Shown here: piece by piece, positions 1 to 5,891 of the stretch
How positions within the stretch are numbered: position 1 is the stretch's first letter
Layout: each line of letters opens with the position of its first letter
NCBI GenBank assembly: GCA_049314535.1
Contig: JBMOEX010000079.1
Span: forward strand, 1 to 9,822
Direction of reading: 5' to 3'
Source: LMEP-6097 sp049314535
Lineage (GTDB): Bacteria; Cyanobacteriota; Vampirovibrionia; LMEP-6097
Length of the DNA: 9,822 bases
The notes under the pieces: model-generated
Told to the model about the DNA's origin: nothing
What the model saw: only the letters and a program-made list of their open reading frames with translations
Database searches by the model: none
Made by a program: the position numbers and the translations under genes

Positions 1-1
1 T

Positions 2-769
2 GAGACTTATTTAGCTTATGGCCATAGTCTAAGACCGTTTATTACAGATGTATCTCTAGATCTTTTTCATGCAAGAAAGAATGAAGAAAATATTTTATTC
101 GAGGGCGCTCAGGGAACGCTTTTAGATATAGATCACGGTACTTATCCTTTCGTTACTAGTTCTAATCCTATTGCTGGTGGAGCAACTATCGGTACTGGTG
201 TAGGGCCTTTATCTATTAATGCAGTAATCGGTGTAGCTAAAGCTTTTACGACTAGAGTCGGTGAAGGTCCTTTCCCGACACAGCTTGACGGTGATTTAGC
301 TAAAATCTTAGTCGCGGAAGGCACTCCGTGGGCGGAATTTGGGACTACTACTGGTAGAGCAAGAAAAGTAGGCTGGTTAGATTTAGTACTTTTAAAATTA
401 GCAGTAAGAGTTAATAGTATTTCTTCTTTTGCTCTGACCAAGCTAGATGTACTTGATGATATGGAGACTATCAAAGCCTGTATCGCTTATAAAAATAAAG
501 AGACTGGAGAAGTTTACTCTGATTTTCCTCTATGTGAAGATATGGCTAATCTAGAACCAGTTTATAAAGAGTTTGCTGGCTGGAAAAATGAAAGATCTCG
601 CTGTAGGGATGCTAGATCTAGAAAGGATTTGCCTGCTAATGCGAAGGAATATCTGAATTTTATTGAAGAGACCTTAGGTGTGTCTATTGATATTATTGGC
701 GTTGGTCCGGATAGGGAAGAGATTATAATTGATAAGTCTGTTTTTGAGAGAGCGAAAGCGGTTGTTTGA
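2..769 (+). CDS. purA: Adenylosuccinate synthetase, C-terminal part (5' end outside window)
   Basis: This enzyme joins IMP and aspartate with GTP to give adenylosuccinate, the first committed step to AMP, in the cytoplasm. The reading frame is open from base 2, so about 255 C-terminal residues are present of a family usually near 430. Visible family motifs, in order, are FEGAQGTLLDIDHGTYPFVT, the TRVGEGPFPT segment, the TTGRARKVGWLDLV segment and TKLDVLD, the base-binding region near the C-terminus. The protein ends normally after SIDIIGVGPDREEI and a short tail. An internal ATG at 461 lies inside the conserved domain and is not the real start. The gene stops with TGA 107 bases before the protease gene. 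No good rho-independent terminator follows it. The identification is very secure; only the 5' end is missing. Confidence 0.97.
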   Translation, partial: ETYLAYGHSLRPFITDVSLDLFHARKNEENILFEGAQGTLLDIDHGTYPFVTSSNPIAGGATIGTGVGPLSINAVIGVAKAFTTRVGEGPFPTQLDGDLAKILVAEGTPWAEFGTTTGRARKVGWLDLVLLKLAVRVNSISSFALTKLDVLDDMETIKACIAYKNKETGEVYSDFPLCEDMANLEPVYKEFAGWKNERSRCRDARSRKDLPANAKEYLNFIEETLGVSIDIIGVGPDREEIIIDKSVFERAKAVV

Positions 770-783
770 TTGAAATTGTAAGA

Positions 784-795
784 TGTTACGTAACA
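784..795. promoter_or_regulatory. Perfect 12-bp palindrome TGTTACGTAACA
   Basis: This is the first of three inverted repeats between purA and the protease gene. It is exactly self-complementary with no spacer, as expected for a dimeric repressor site and not for an RNA hairpin. Nine bases or fewer away lies ATTGTAA (775-781), and the right flank reads GTAACAAT, a variant of the half-site that recurs at 834-862. The binding protein is unknown. Confidence 0.35.
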
Positions 796-804
796 ATCCC
801 TAAC

Positions 805-827
805 TATTTATCAAATCTTGATAAATA
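805..827. promoter_or_regulatory. Inverted repeat with 10-bp arms TATTTATCAA / TTGATAAATA
   Basis: The arms at 805-814 and 818-827 are perfectly complementary across a 3-base spacer. The right arm contains TTGATA (818-823), a five-of-six match to a -35 box. No T-run follows, so it is a poor terminator for purA. An operator over the -35 box of the protease promoter is the more likely reading. Confidence 0.4.
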
Positions 828-845
828 ATTACTTTACAATATTGT
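818..845 (+). promoter_or_regulatory. Candidate sigma-70 promoter for the protease gene
   Basis: TTGATA (818-823) and TATTGT (840-845) are separated by 16 bases and match the -35 and -10 consensus at five and four of six positions. Transcription would begin near 852, leaving a leader of about 25 bases that contains the strong ribosome binding site. Each box lies inside a separate palindrome (805-827 and 834-847), which suggests repressor control. The call is a sequence match only. Confidence 0.35.
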
Positions 846-847
846 AA
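834..847. promoter_or_regulatory. Perfect 14-bp palindrome TTACAATATTGTAA
   Basis: This site is two TTACAAT half-sites in inverted orientation with no spacer. Further copies of the same 7-mer lie at 775-781 and 856-862, making four in 88 bases. It overlaps the candidate -10 box of the protease gene. It resembles a PerR/Fur-type 7-n-7 box only loosely, because the central base is missing, so no regulator is named. Confidence 0.4.
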
Positions 848-864
848 CTATTTTATTACAATAA

Positions 865-872
865 GGGGGGAG
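865..872 (+). promoter_or_regulatory. Ribosome binding site of the protease gene (GGGGGGAG)
   Basis: A G-rich Shine-Dalgarno sequence ends four bases before the ATG at 877 and fixes the start codon. It is stronger than the sites of most other genes in the window. Confidence 0.6.
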
Positions 873-876
873 TATT

Positions 877-3378
877 ATGTTATTAGACAAGGGTGTTTTT
901 ATCAAGCTTTTTTTAGTGGTAGCGTGTTTTGCGCTAACTCTTTCAGCGAAAGCTTCTGTAAATATTGAGGTTAAATTTAAAGACAGTGCCAGTAGATCCG
1001 CATATTTCGACAGCTTATCTTCTGCAAAGTTAAAAAGAAATACGGCTACTTCTAGTACTAATGATTTTAATTTAATCCCCGTCTACACTTCAGCAAAAGC
1101 TTCAAAGCTTTTATTAAAGAAAAATATTTCTTCAAATACTCTAGACAAGAAGTTAGCAGAGAAGGGGCTAGATAATGTCTATAGAATTAATTGCGATGAT
1201 GCTTGTGACCCCGATAAATTATTAAAAGAGCTTTCTTCCTCTGGTTTCTTTGAGTATGTTGAAAAAGATGAACCTTTAGATATTCATTTTGACGTTGTGG
1301 ATCCTTTGTTAGAGTCTAATGGTTTCTTCTGGAATAAGCCTTATAAAGAATCTTGGCACTTAGATACCATTAAAGCTCGGGAAGCTTGGACTAAGACTAC
1401 TGGTGCTAATACAATAGTCGCAGTTATAGATAGTGGCATATTAGTTAATCATCCAGAGCTGACTAAACAAATATGGGTTGATAAAACTAAGGTCTCTGAT
1501 CTTAATGGAGATGGATTAGTTAACGTTTTAGACATGGATAATAATCGAGATGGTGTTATTAGTATCTCAGGTCAGTTTGGGGTTACTACTGGAGAATTGA
1601 TAACAGGGTCAATCGGCAGGGATTTTATTGATGAAGCATATCCAGATTGGGTTATTTACTCAGAGGATGATAACGGGCATGGGACTTTTATTGCGGGGAT
1701 AATAGCTGCTGAAAAAGATAATGGTAAAGGCTTAGCTGGAATAGTGCCTAGCTCTAAAATCCTTAGTCTAGCTACAGATCATGGGGCATTTACAGTAACA
1801 GCCACCCAGATGGCAGATTATATTAAATATGCCGTGGATACAGGTGCTGATGTTATTAATATATCCTCAGCTTGGCCAGAGGATTCTTCCTCTATTAAAA
1901 ATAGCTTAGCTTATGCAGTGGCTAATGATGTGATTGTTGTTTGTTCTGCTGGTAATGATGGTCTTGATGCGTCATCAGCTCCTCGTAAATATCCTCGTAC
2001 TTATGACAATGTAATTTCTGTCGGATCTGTAAATTTTAATAATGCTCTTTCTTCTTTTTCTAATTACGGAACTACTGTAGACGTCTTAGCTCCTGGAGAG
2101 AATATCGTTAGTACGATTTCTGACAATCAGACAATGTACCTCGAAAGACCATGGTGGGCTTGGGTGGGCTTCGAAAAAGATTTCGAGCATGCTTATATGA
2201 ACTCTGATGGTACATCTTTCTCTTCTCCAGTGGTGGCATCAGCAGTGGCTATGCTAAAGTCTTTAAAACCTGACATCAACCTTGAATCAGTCTTAAAGGT
2301 TCTGAAAAATACTAGTAATACATCTTTTAACGCTAGTGGTAAAACTTTCTCTGCTGGGGTTGGGGTTTTAGATTTATCAAAGATGGTTAATGAATACCAA
2401 AATTACTTGGCTACGCCTACACCAACACCAACGCCAACACCAACGCCAACAACGGGTAAACTAGAAATTAGTCGTGATACTGTCAAGGAGATTTATGCAG
2501 ATTTAGTCGGTTTCCTTTCTGTGACAGGTGGCAGTTATTCTCGTTACAGCTATGACTATACCTTGGTCGGTGGTGATTTGGATAGTTTTCAAATCAAGCT
2601 CAGTGACGCTTTATATGCTTCTAAAAAATTAGATTACGAAGCTAAGCCTTCGTATAAGTTGATAGTGCGTGCCACATCGCCTGATGGGAAGTTCTTTGAC
2701 TCAGAAATAATAGTGAAGGTTGAAGATGTTAGTGGTATCGTTGATCCTAATGATAGCTCCATTTATTTAACTCTATCTCGTGATTCGATTCAAGAAAATT
2801 TAGCCATCGGAACTGAAATTGGGACTTTACAATCTAATGTTATTAATAGTCAATATAGCTACTCTATTATAGAGGGTGGTGAGAATTTTGGTATACAATC
2901 TGGGACTTATTCTTTTTCTTCCCCAGTTTTAGTTTCGAAAAAATCTTTTGATTACGAAGCTCAGAAAGACTATAAGGTTAAGTTGCGTTTAACTTATAAA
3001 GAAGATCCTACTATGTTTGTTGATAGAGAGTTTATTGTCAAGATTCTTAATCAAGTAAGTGAATCTAATGGTACTAATCCAGACACTGATACGAATTCTA
3101 GCTTTATATATAATTCAAGTAACTCGCTAAGTCTTTCTTCCCCAGTAGGTACTGTGCTTGGCACATTTACAGCAGATAGCGGTAACTCTCTATCTGTATA
3201 TTTACTGGGCAGTGCAAAGACTAAGGCTAAAAAACTTTTCTCAATCGTAGATAACAAACTTGTTCTTAAAAAGACTTTAGGTCGTAAAATGAGAGGACAG
3301 GCAGTCTATTTAAGAGTAGGTGCTACTGTTGATGGAAATATAGCTGATGATGTTTATTTAACTGTGCGTGTGAATTAA
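877..3378 (+). CDS. Secreted subtilisin-family (S8) serine protease with cadherin-like C-terminal repeats
   Basis: An 833-residue exported endopeptidase. Residues 1-26 form a signal peptide ending in AKA. Residues 27-160 look like a propeptide (the FFEYVEKDEPL segment) with a cysteine pair, C106 and C110. The S8 domain spans about 160-505, with catalytic D185 (VAVIDSGI), H268 (NGHGTF) and S447 (DGTSFSSP), and oxyanion N360 (SAGND). Between D185 and H268 lies a long insert with two adjoining EF-hand/dockerin-type calcium loops, D208-D219 and D221-I228. A six-unit Thr-Pro linker (513-524) leads to three beta-rich repeats at about 527-620, 629-725 and 742-833. The first two carry the cadherin signature DYEA (586-589 and 692-695); the third has lost it. 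VVAC at 14-17 resembles a lipobox but follows too short a hydrophobic stretch. No sorting signal is seen at the C-terminus. The substrate is unknown; adhesion or calcium-dependent activation is inference. Confidence 0.93.
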   Translation: MLLDKGVFIKLFLVVACFALTLSAKASVNIEVKFKDSASRSAYFDSLSSAKLKRNTATSSTNDFNLIPVYTSAKASKLLLKKNISSNTLDKKLAEKGLDNVYRINCDDACDPDKLLKELSSSGFFEYVEKDEPLDIHFDVVDPLLESNGFFWNKPYKESWHLDTIKAREAWTKTTGANTIVAVIDSGILVNHPELTKQIWVDKTKVSDLNGDGLVNVLDMDNNRDGVISISGQFGVTTGELITGSIGRDFIDEAYPDWVIYSEDDNGHGTFIAGIIAAEKDNGKGLAGIVPSSKILSLATDHGAFTVTATQMADYIKYAVDTGADVINISSAWPEDSSSIKNSLAYAVANDVIVVCSAGNDGLDASSAPRKYPRTYDNVISVGSVNFNNALSSFSNYGTTVDVLAPGENIVSTISDNQTMYLERPWWAWVGFEKDFEHAYMNSDGTSFSSPVVASAVAMLKSLKPDINLESVLKVLKNTSNTSFNASGKTFSAGVGVLDLSKMVNEYQNYLATPTPTPTPTPTPTTGKLEISRDTVKEIYADLVGFLSVTGGSYSRYSYDYTLVGGDLDSFQIKLSDALYASKKLDYEAKPSYKLIVRATSPDGKFFDSEIIVKVEDVSGIVDPNDSSIYLTLSRDSIQENLAIGTEIGTLQSNVINSQYSYSIIEGGENFGIQSGTYSFSSPVLVSKKSFDYEAQKDYKVKLRLTYKEDPTMFVDREFIVKILNQVSESNGTNPDTDTNSSFIYNSSNSLSLSSPVGTVLGTFTADSGNSLSVYLLGSAKTKAKKLFSIVDNKLVLKKTLGRKMRGQAVYLRVGATVDGNIADDVYLTVRVN
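2413..2448 (+). repeat. Six-codon-pair Thr-Pro tandem repeat
   Basis: A 6-base unit (ACN CCN) repeats six times in frame and encodes residues 513-524 of the protease. It is a typical flexible linker between catalytic and accessory domains. Its near-identical units could change in number by replication slippage without breaking the frame. Confidence 0.85.
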
Positions 3379-4170
3379 CTTCTTCATCACATATAGACTA
3401 AGAGCATTACTTAAATTAACTGGCAGAACTCTAGACAGCAGTGTTAGAGCTGAATTCATTTTCCCATGAACCGCTACGCCGCTTTTACCTTGCTGAAGAG
3501 TTTTTAGGGTGAACTCTGCGACTTCTTCTGAACTTGCGATAAAGCCTTCTGGTAAGCCTAGTGGATTGGCATTTGCGCTAGCAAAAAATTCAGTTTCAGT
3601 AACTCCTGGACAAATACATAGTACTTGAACCTTATTACTTTTATCTTCTTTGAGTTCTGCCATTAATGCTAGTGAGAAGCTTTTAACATAAGCTTTCGTT
3701 GCAGCATAGGCTGCCATCAATGGTACTGGCTGGAAACTGGCTGTGGATGCAATGTTAATCAAGGCTCCTTGTGTTGAACTCTTTAGATCATTTATAAATA
3801 GCCTGCTTAATTTACTGAGGCTATTTATATTGAGATGTAGCATCGTTGATAATCTCTTTATGTCAGAGTCAGCAAAGTAACTTAGGTCTCCCATGCCAGC
3901 GTTATTTATTAAAATATCTACGTTTAGATTTTCTTGCTTAATTTTTTTAAAGAGATCTTCAGCAGCATGCTCTACGGATAGATCTTCACTAAAAATAGTG
4001 ATTTTAATATCACTGATACTCCCTTCTATTGATTCTTTTAGGTGATTTAATCTCTCTAATCTTCTTGCTGTAAGGATTAAATCATATCCTTCTTTTGCAA
4101 AAAGTTTCGCAAGCTCATAACCTATACCACTAGAGGCACCTGTAATTAAAACTGTTTTGTTATTTTTCAT
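3358..4170 (-). CDS. Short-chain dehydrogenase/reductase (SDR), DltE-like
   Basis: A 270-residue NAD(P)-dependent oxidoreductase of the classical SDR family, cytoplasmic, substrate unknown. The Rossmann nucleotide-binding motif TGASSGIG is at residues 10-17, and the structural NNAG at 89-92. The catalytic tetrad can be read as N114, S142, Y155 and K159 (YAATK). The PG motif follows in CPGVTETEF. TARRLERL after the second strand has basic residues, which favours NADPH, but this is an inference. The length is normal for the family. The start is the ATG at 4170, which lacks an obvious Shine-Dalgarno sequence. It lies 119 bases downstream of fliQ on the same strand. Its last 21 bases overlap the end of the convergent protease gene, and no terminator separates the two. 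Confidence 0.92.
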   Translation of the reverse strand: MKNNKTVLITGASSGIGYELAKLFAKEGYDLILTARRLERLNHLKESIEGSISDIKITIFSEDLSVEHAAEDLFKKIKQENLNVDILINNAGMGDLSYFADSDIKRLSTMLHLNINSLSKLSRLFINDLKSSTQGALINIASTASFQPVPLMAAYAATKAYVKSFSLALMAELKEDKSNKVQVLCICPGVTETEFFASANANPLGLPEGFIASSEEVAEFTLKTLQQGKSGVAVHGKMNSALTLLSRVLPVNLSNALSLYVMKKLIHTHS

Positions 4171-4289
4171 TAAGTATCAAGATACCATTTTAATCTGGAA
4201 AAAACTTTTTCATCCCTCTTGAATGATCTCCTTAGCCTTTTTATCATGGACTTAGCAGTCTCTTAAAAGAATTTTCCAAAATAGTATAA
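4171..4289. other. fliQ-SDR intergenic region, no clear signal
   Basis: These 119 bases hold a short GTATC/GATAC inverted repeat (4174-4185) just upstream of the dehydrogenase start and otherwise AT-rich sequence. I see no convincing terminator for fliQ and no good -35/-10 pair for the dehydrogenase. Whether the two genes share a transcript cannot be decided from the sequence. Confidence 0.5.
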
Positions 4290-4556
4290 CTAAGCTAACT
4301 CTGGAATTTTATTAAAAACTTCACGAGTGAAATCTACTACATACTGCATTATCCAGCCACCGACTAGTAAATAAGTAACGATAAGAGCTATTAGCTTAGG
4401 TACGAAAGTTAAAGTCTGTTCATTGATCTGAGTTATAGCTTGAAAAATACTTACTAGGATACCCACAATCAACCCTGGAATTAAAATAGGTATAGAGATT
4501 ATCGCTGATACAATCAGCATTCTATTAGTGAGTTCAAGTATAAGTGTATCGTTCAT
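4290..4556 (-). CDS. fliQ: Flagellar type III export gate protein FliQ
   Basis: An 88-residue inner-membrane protein, the usual FliQ length. It assembles with FliP and FliR into the helical export gate at the base of the flagellar secretion apparatus. Two hydrophobic hairpin helices are visible, about residues 14-40 and 55-72. Between and within them lies the family core GLIVGILVSIFQAITQINEQ, followed by TLTFVPKLIA. The gene starts with ATG 33 bases after the fliP stop, so the two are almost certainly co-transcribed. The Shine-Dalgarno sequence is weak. The homologous SctS subunit of injectisomes is similar, but the adjoining FliP is of flagellar type and no injectisome gene is present. fliR and flhB, often next in the cluster, are absent; an SDR gene follows. 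Confidence 0.95.
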   Translation of the reverse strand: MNDTLILELTNRMLIVSAIISIPILIPGLIVGILVSIFQAITQINEQTLTFVPKLIALIVTYLLVGGWIMQYVVDFTREVFNKIPELA

Positions 4557-4589
4557 TATTTTACGCTTAAAGAATTGTTCCCAAGCTTC

Positions 4590-5363
4590 TTAATTTGGGT
4601 TGAAACTGGTAACTAAATTCTCACAGATTATATTCCACCCGTCAACTAAAACAAACAATACTAGCTTAAAGGGCAAGGAAATGGTGGCGGGAGGCAGGAA
4701 CATGAGACCGATTGAAACTAGGGCACTTGCTGTAATCATGTCTATAACTACAAATGGTAAGAATAATACAAAGCCAATCTGGAAAGACTTCTTAAGTTCG
4801 CTTAGCATGAACGAAACCATTAATATATGAAGAGGCATCTCTTCTGCACTTTCTGGCTGCTCGATTTTGGCTATTTTAAAGCCTAACTTAAGTTCATCCT
4901 CGGGAGTTTGGCTAAGCATGAATTCACGTAAAGGCCCAATAGCATTGGTGATAAACTCTTTTTCATCTATTTGTTTTGCTAGAAAGGGTTGTAAGGCTTT
5001 ATCGTTTATCTGAGTGAAGTAGGGGTTCATGACGACGAAAGTCAAAATTATTGAAAGCCCGATTAATACTTGAGTTGGCGGTAAACTGCCTAGACCTAAT
5101 GCTTGCCTGAGAAGCCCAAATACGACAACGAACCTTATAAAGCTAGTCGTCATAAGCAAGATAGATGGAGCAATGCTTAAAATAGTCAAGAGGATTAAGA
5201 TTTGGAGACCTAGCCCTACTCCTTGTTGATTGTCATTAAAGGATATATTTAGTCCAGGGGCGGCTTGTACCGCAAGTAAGCAGCTAAAAGAAATTAAAAA
5301 ACTAATAAGGCTGAAGCTTAAAATTTTTCTCTTTTGGATCAGTTCTAAAATTTTTTTAAGCAT
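4590..5363 (-). CDS. fliP: Flagellar type III export gate protein FliP
   Basis: A 257-residue inner-membrane protein, the core of the flagellar export gate together with FliQ and FliR. Residues 1-34 form a cleavable signal sequence, typical of FliP, probably cut after AVQA. Family motifs follow in order: ILTILSIAPSILLMTTSFIR (57-77), LLRQALG (84-90), VLIGLSIILTFVVMNP (99-114), PLREFML (144-150), and the C-terminal FLPFVVIDM (201-209), LPPATISLPFKLVLFVLVDG (223-242). An upstream in-frame TTG (5370-5372) would add three residues. The ATG at 5363 is preferred because GGA lies five bases before it and the signal sequence is complete from it. The gene lies 158 bases downstream of rpsT on the same strand, and the gap contains hairpins that may control its expression. 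Confidence 0.95.
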   Translation of the reverse strand: MLKKILELIQKRKILSFSLISFLISFSCLLAVQAAPGLNISFNDNQQGVGLGLQILILLTILSIAPSILLMTTSFIRFVVVFGLLRQALGLGSLPPTQVLIGLSIILTFVVMNPYFTQINDKALQPFLAKQIDEKEFITNAIGPLREFMLSQTPEDELKLGFKIAKIEQPESAEEMPLHILMVSFMLSELKKSFQIGFVLFLPFVVIDMITASALVSIGLMFLPPATISLPFKLVLFVLVDGWNIICENLVTSFNPN

Positions 5364-5385
5364 ATAATCCAATTAAAACATAAAA

Positions 5386-5396
5386 CCCCTCAGGGG
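5386..5396 (-). terminator. Short GC hairpin with U-rich tail before fliP
   Basis: In the minus-strand transcript, CCCC-TGA-GGGG is followed by TTTTATGTTTT. The stem has only four GC pairs, so termination would be weak. It lies between rpsT and fliP, 23 bases from the fliP start. The CCCC arm can pair instead with an upstream segment (see the inverted repeat at 5389-5450), so this may be an attenuator and not a constitutive terminator. Confidence 0.4.
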
Positions 5397-5450
5397 ATTA
5401 CTCGCAATCTTCAATTTCTGCGTTTTCGTTTGCGAGCAGTTCCCTCTGAG
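5389..5450. repeat. Two-part long inverted repeat in the rpsT-fliP gap
   Basis: The outer arms CTCAGGGG (5389-5396) and CCCTCTGAG (5442-5450) pair over eight bases with one bulged T. The inner arms CTCGCAA (5401-5407) and TTGCGAG (5430-5436) pair perfectly around a 22-base loop. Together they could form a long stem in RNA from either strand. The outer arm shares four bases with the short hairpin at 5386-5396, so the two structures exclude each other. Confidence 0.5.
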
Positions 5451-5486
5451 TTTTGGGATTTTGCGAATCTCCAATTTCTATGTTTT
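5406..5486. repeat. Direct repeat, 21-bp units spaced exactly 60 bp
   Basis: Positions 5406-5426 and 5466-5486 match at 18 of 21 bases; both contain CAATTTCT and GTTTT. The similarity continues loosely upstream, where GGATT and GCG occur in both copies. It looks like an old tandem duplication inside the gap or a pair of binding sites. I do not recognise the unit. Confidence 0.5.
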
Positions 5487-5521
5487 GTATTTAGTAAAAA
5501 TATTTAAATAAGAACTTAAAA

Positions 5522-5800
5522 CTATTTAACAGCTTCAGACTTAAGTACTCTGATTCTTTGAACTAATCTGCTTTTCAGTCTAGCAGCTTTGTTTTTATGG
5601 AAAGTACTGCCTTTTGAGGCTTTATCTATAGCTTGGTAAGCTTTCGCTAATTTTTCATCAATGGCTTTTTCATCTTTAGATGTCGCAGCAACTAGGCAGG
5701 CCTTAATAAGGGTACGCACTTTAGACTTAAGCTCAGTGTTCTTTTTGTTATTACGAGCGTTAATCTCGTCTCTCTTTTTTGCAGATTTAATATTCGGCAT
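5522..5800 (-). CDS. rpsT: 30S ribosomal protein S20
   Basis: A 92-residue basic protein that binds 16S rRNA early in assembly of the small subunit. It opens with MPNIKSAKKRDE, close to the usual family start MANIKSAKKR, and contains the helical middle and the conserved KGSTFHKNKAARLKSRL segment near the C-terminus. The frame stays open upstream to 5911, but the extra 37 residues do not resemble S20, so the ATG at 5800 is the start. No Shine-Dalgarno sequence precedes it. An extended -10 element (TGtTATGAT, 5811-5819 in reverse) lies only 10 bases from the ATG, so the message could be nearly leaderless. It is divergent from map and is followed on the same strand by fliP. Confidence 0.96.
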   Translation of the reverse strand: MPNIKSAKKRDEINARNNKKNTELKSKVRTLIKACLVAATSKDEKAIDEKLAKAYQAIDKASKGSTFHKNKAARLKSRLVQRIRVLKSEAVK

Positions 5801-5845
5801 AGGAAGGATCATCATAACATATCGTGTTATTCTTTTTTTAGGGAA

Positions 5846-5871
5846 GTGATGAAAAAATAGTTTTTCTTCAC
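5846..5871. repeat. Hairpin-forming inverted repeat between rpsT and map
   Basis: The arms GTGATGAAAAA (5846-5856) and TTTTTCTTCAC (5861-5871) pair at 10 of 11 positions around the loop ATAG. It lies between two divergent genes, so it cannot be a terminator for either annotated gene. It may be an operator or a leader structure for map, whose start lies 20 bases further on. Confidence 0.45.
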
Positions 5872-5891
5872 TAACTGTTTTTTTAAAGTTT

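Noticed and set aside
142..474. Open minus-strand frame of 110 codons
   Set aside because: It is antisense to well-conserved purA sequence, has low-complexity composition and no recognisable motif.
805..827. Inverted repeat as the purA terminator
   Set aside because: The stem is almost all A/T and no T-run follows, so it is unlikely to terminate; a protein-binding site fits better.
916..927. Lipobox VVAC at residues 14-17 of the protease
   Set aside because: The hydrophobic stretch before the cysteine is too short, and a good signal peptidase I site (AKA) follows at 24-26.
3051..3257. Open minus-strand frame of 68 codons
   Set aside because: It is antisense to the last repeat of the protease gene and has no ribosome binding site or motif.
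877..4170. Protease plus SDR as a defence or toxin-immunity pair
   Set aside because: The genes are convergent, both belong to generic enzyme families, and nothing in either points to a shared role.
4283..4288. TATACT on the minus strand as a -10 box for the SDR gene
   Set aside because: No -35-like hexamer lies 16-18 bases upstream and there is no TGn extension, so the match is expected by chance in AT-rich DNA.
4600..4830. Open plus-strand frame of 76 codons
   Set aside because: It lies wholly antisense inside the conserved C-terminal part of fliP.
5364..5372. Upstream TTG start for fliP
   Set aside because: It adds only three residues, and the ATG at 5363 gives a complete signal sequence.
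5661..5849. Open plus-strand frame of 62 codons, hydrophobic
   Set aside because: It is antisense to rpsT; the hydrophobicity is a by-product of the lysine-rich opposite strand.
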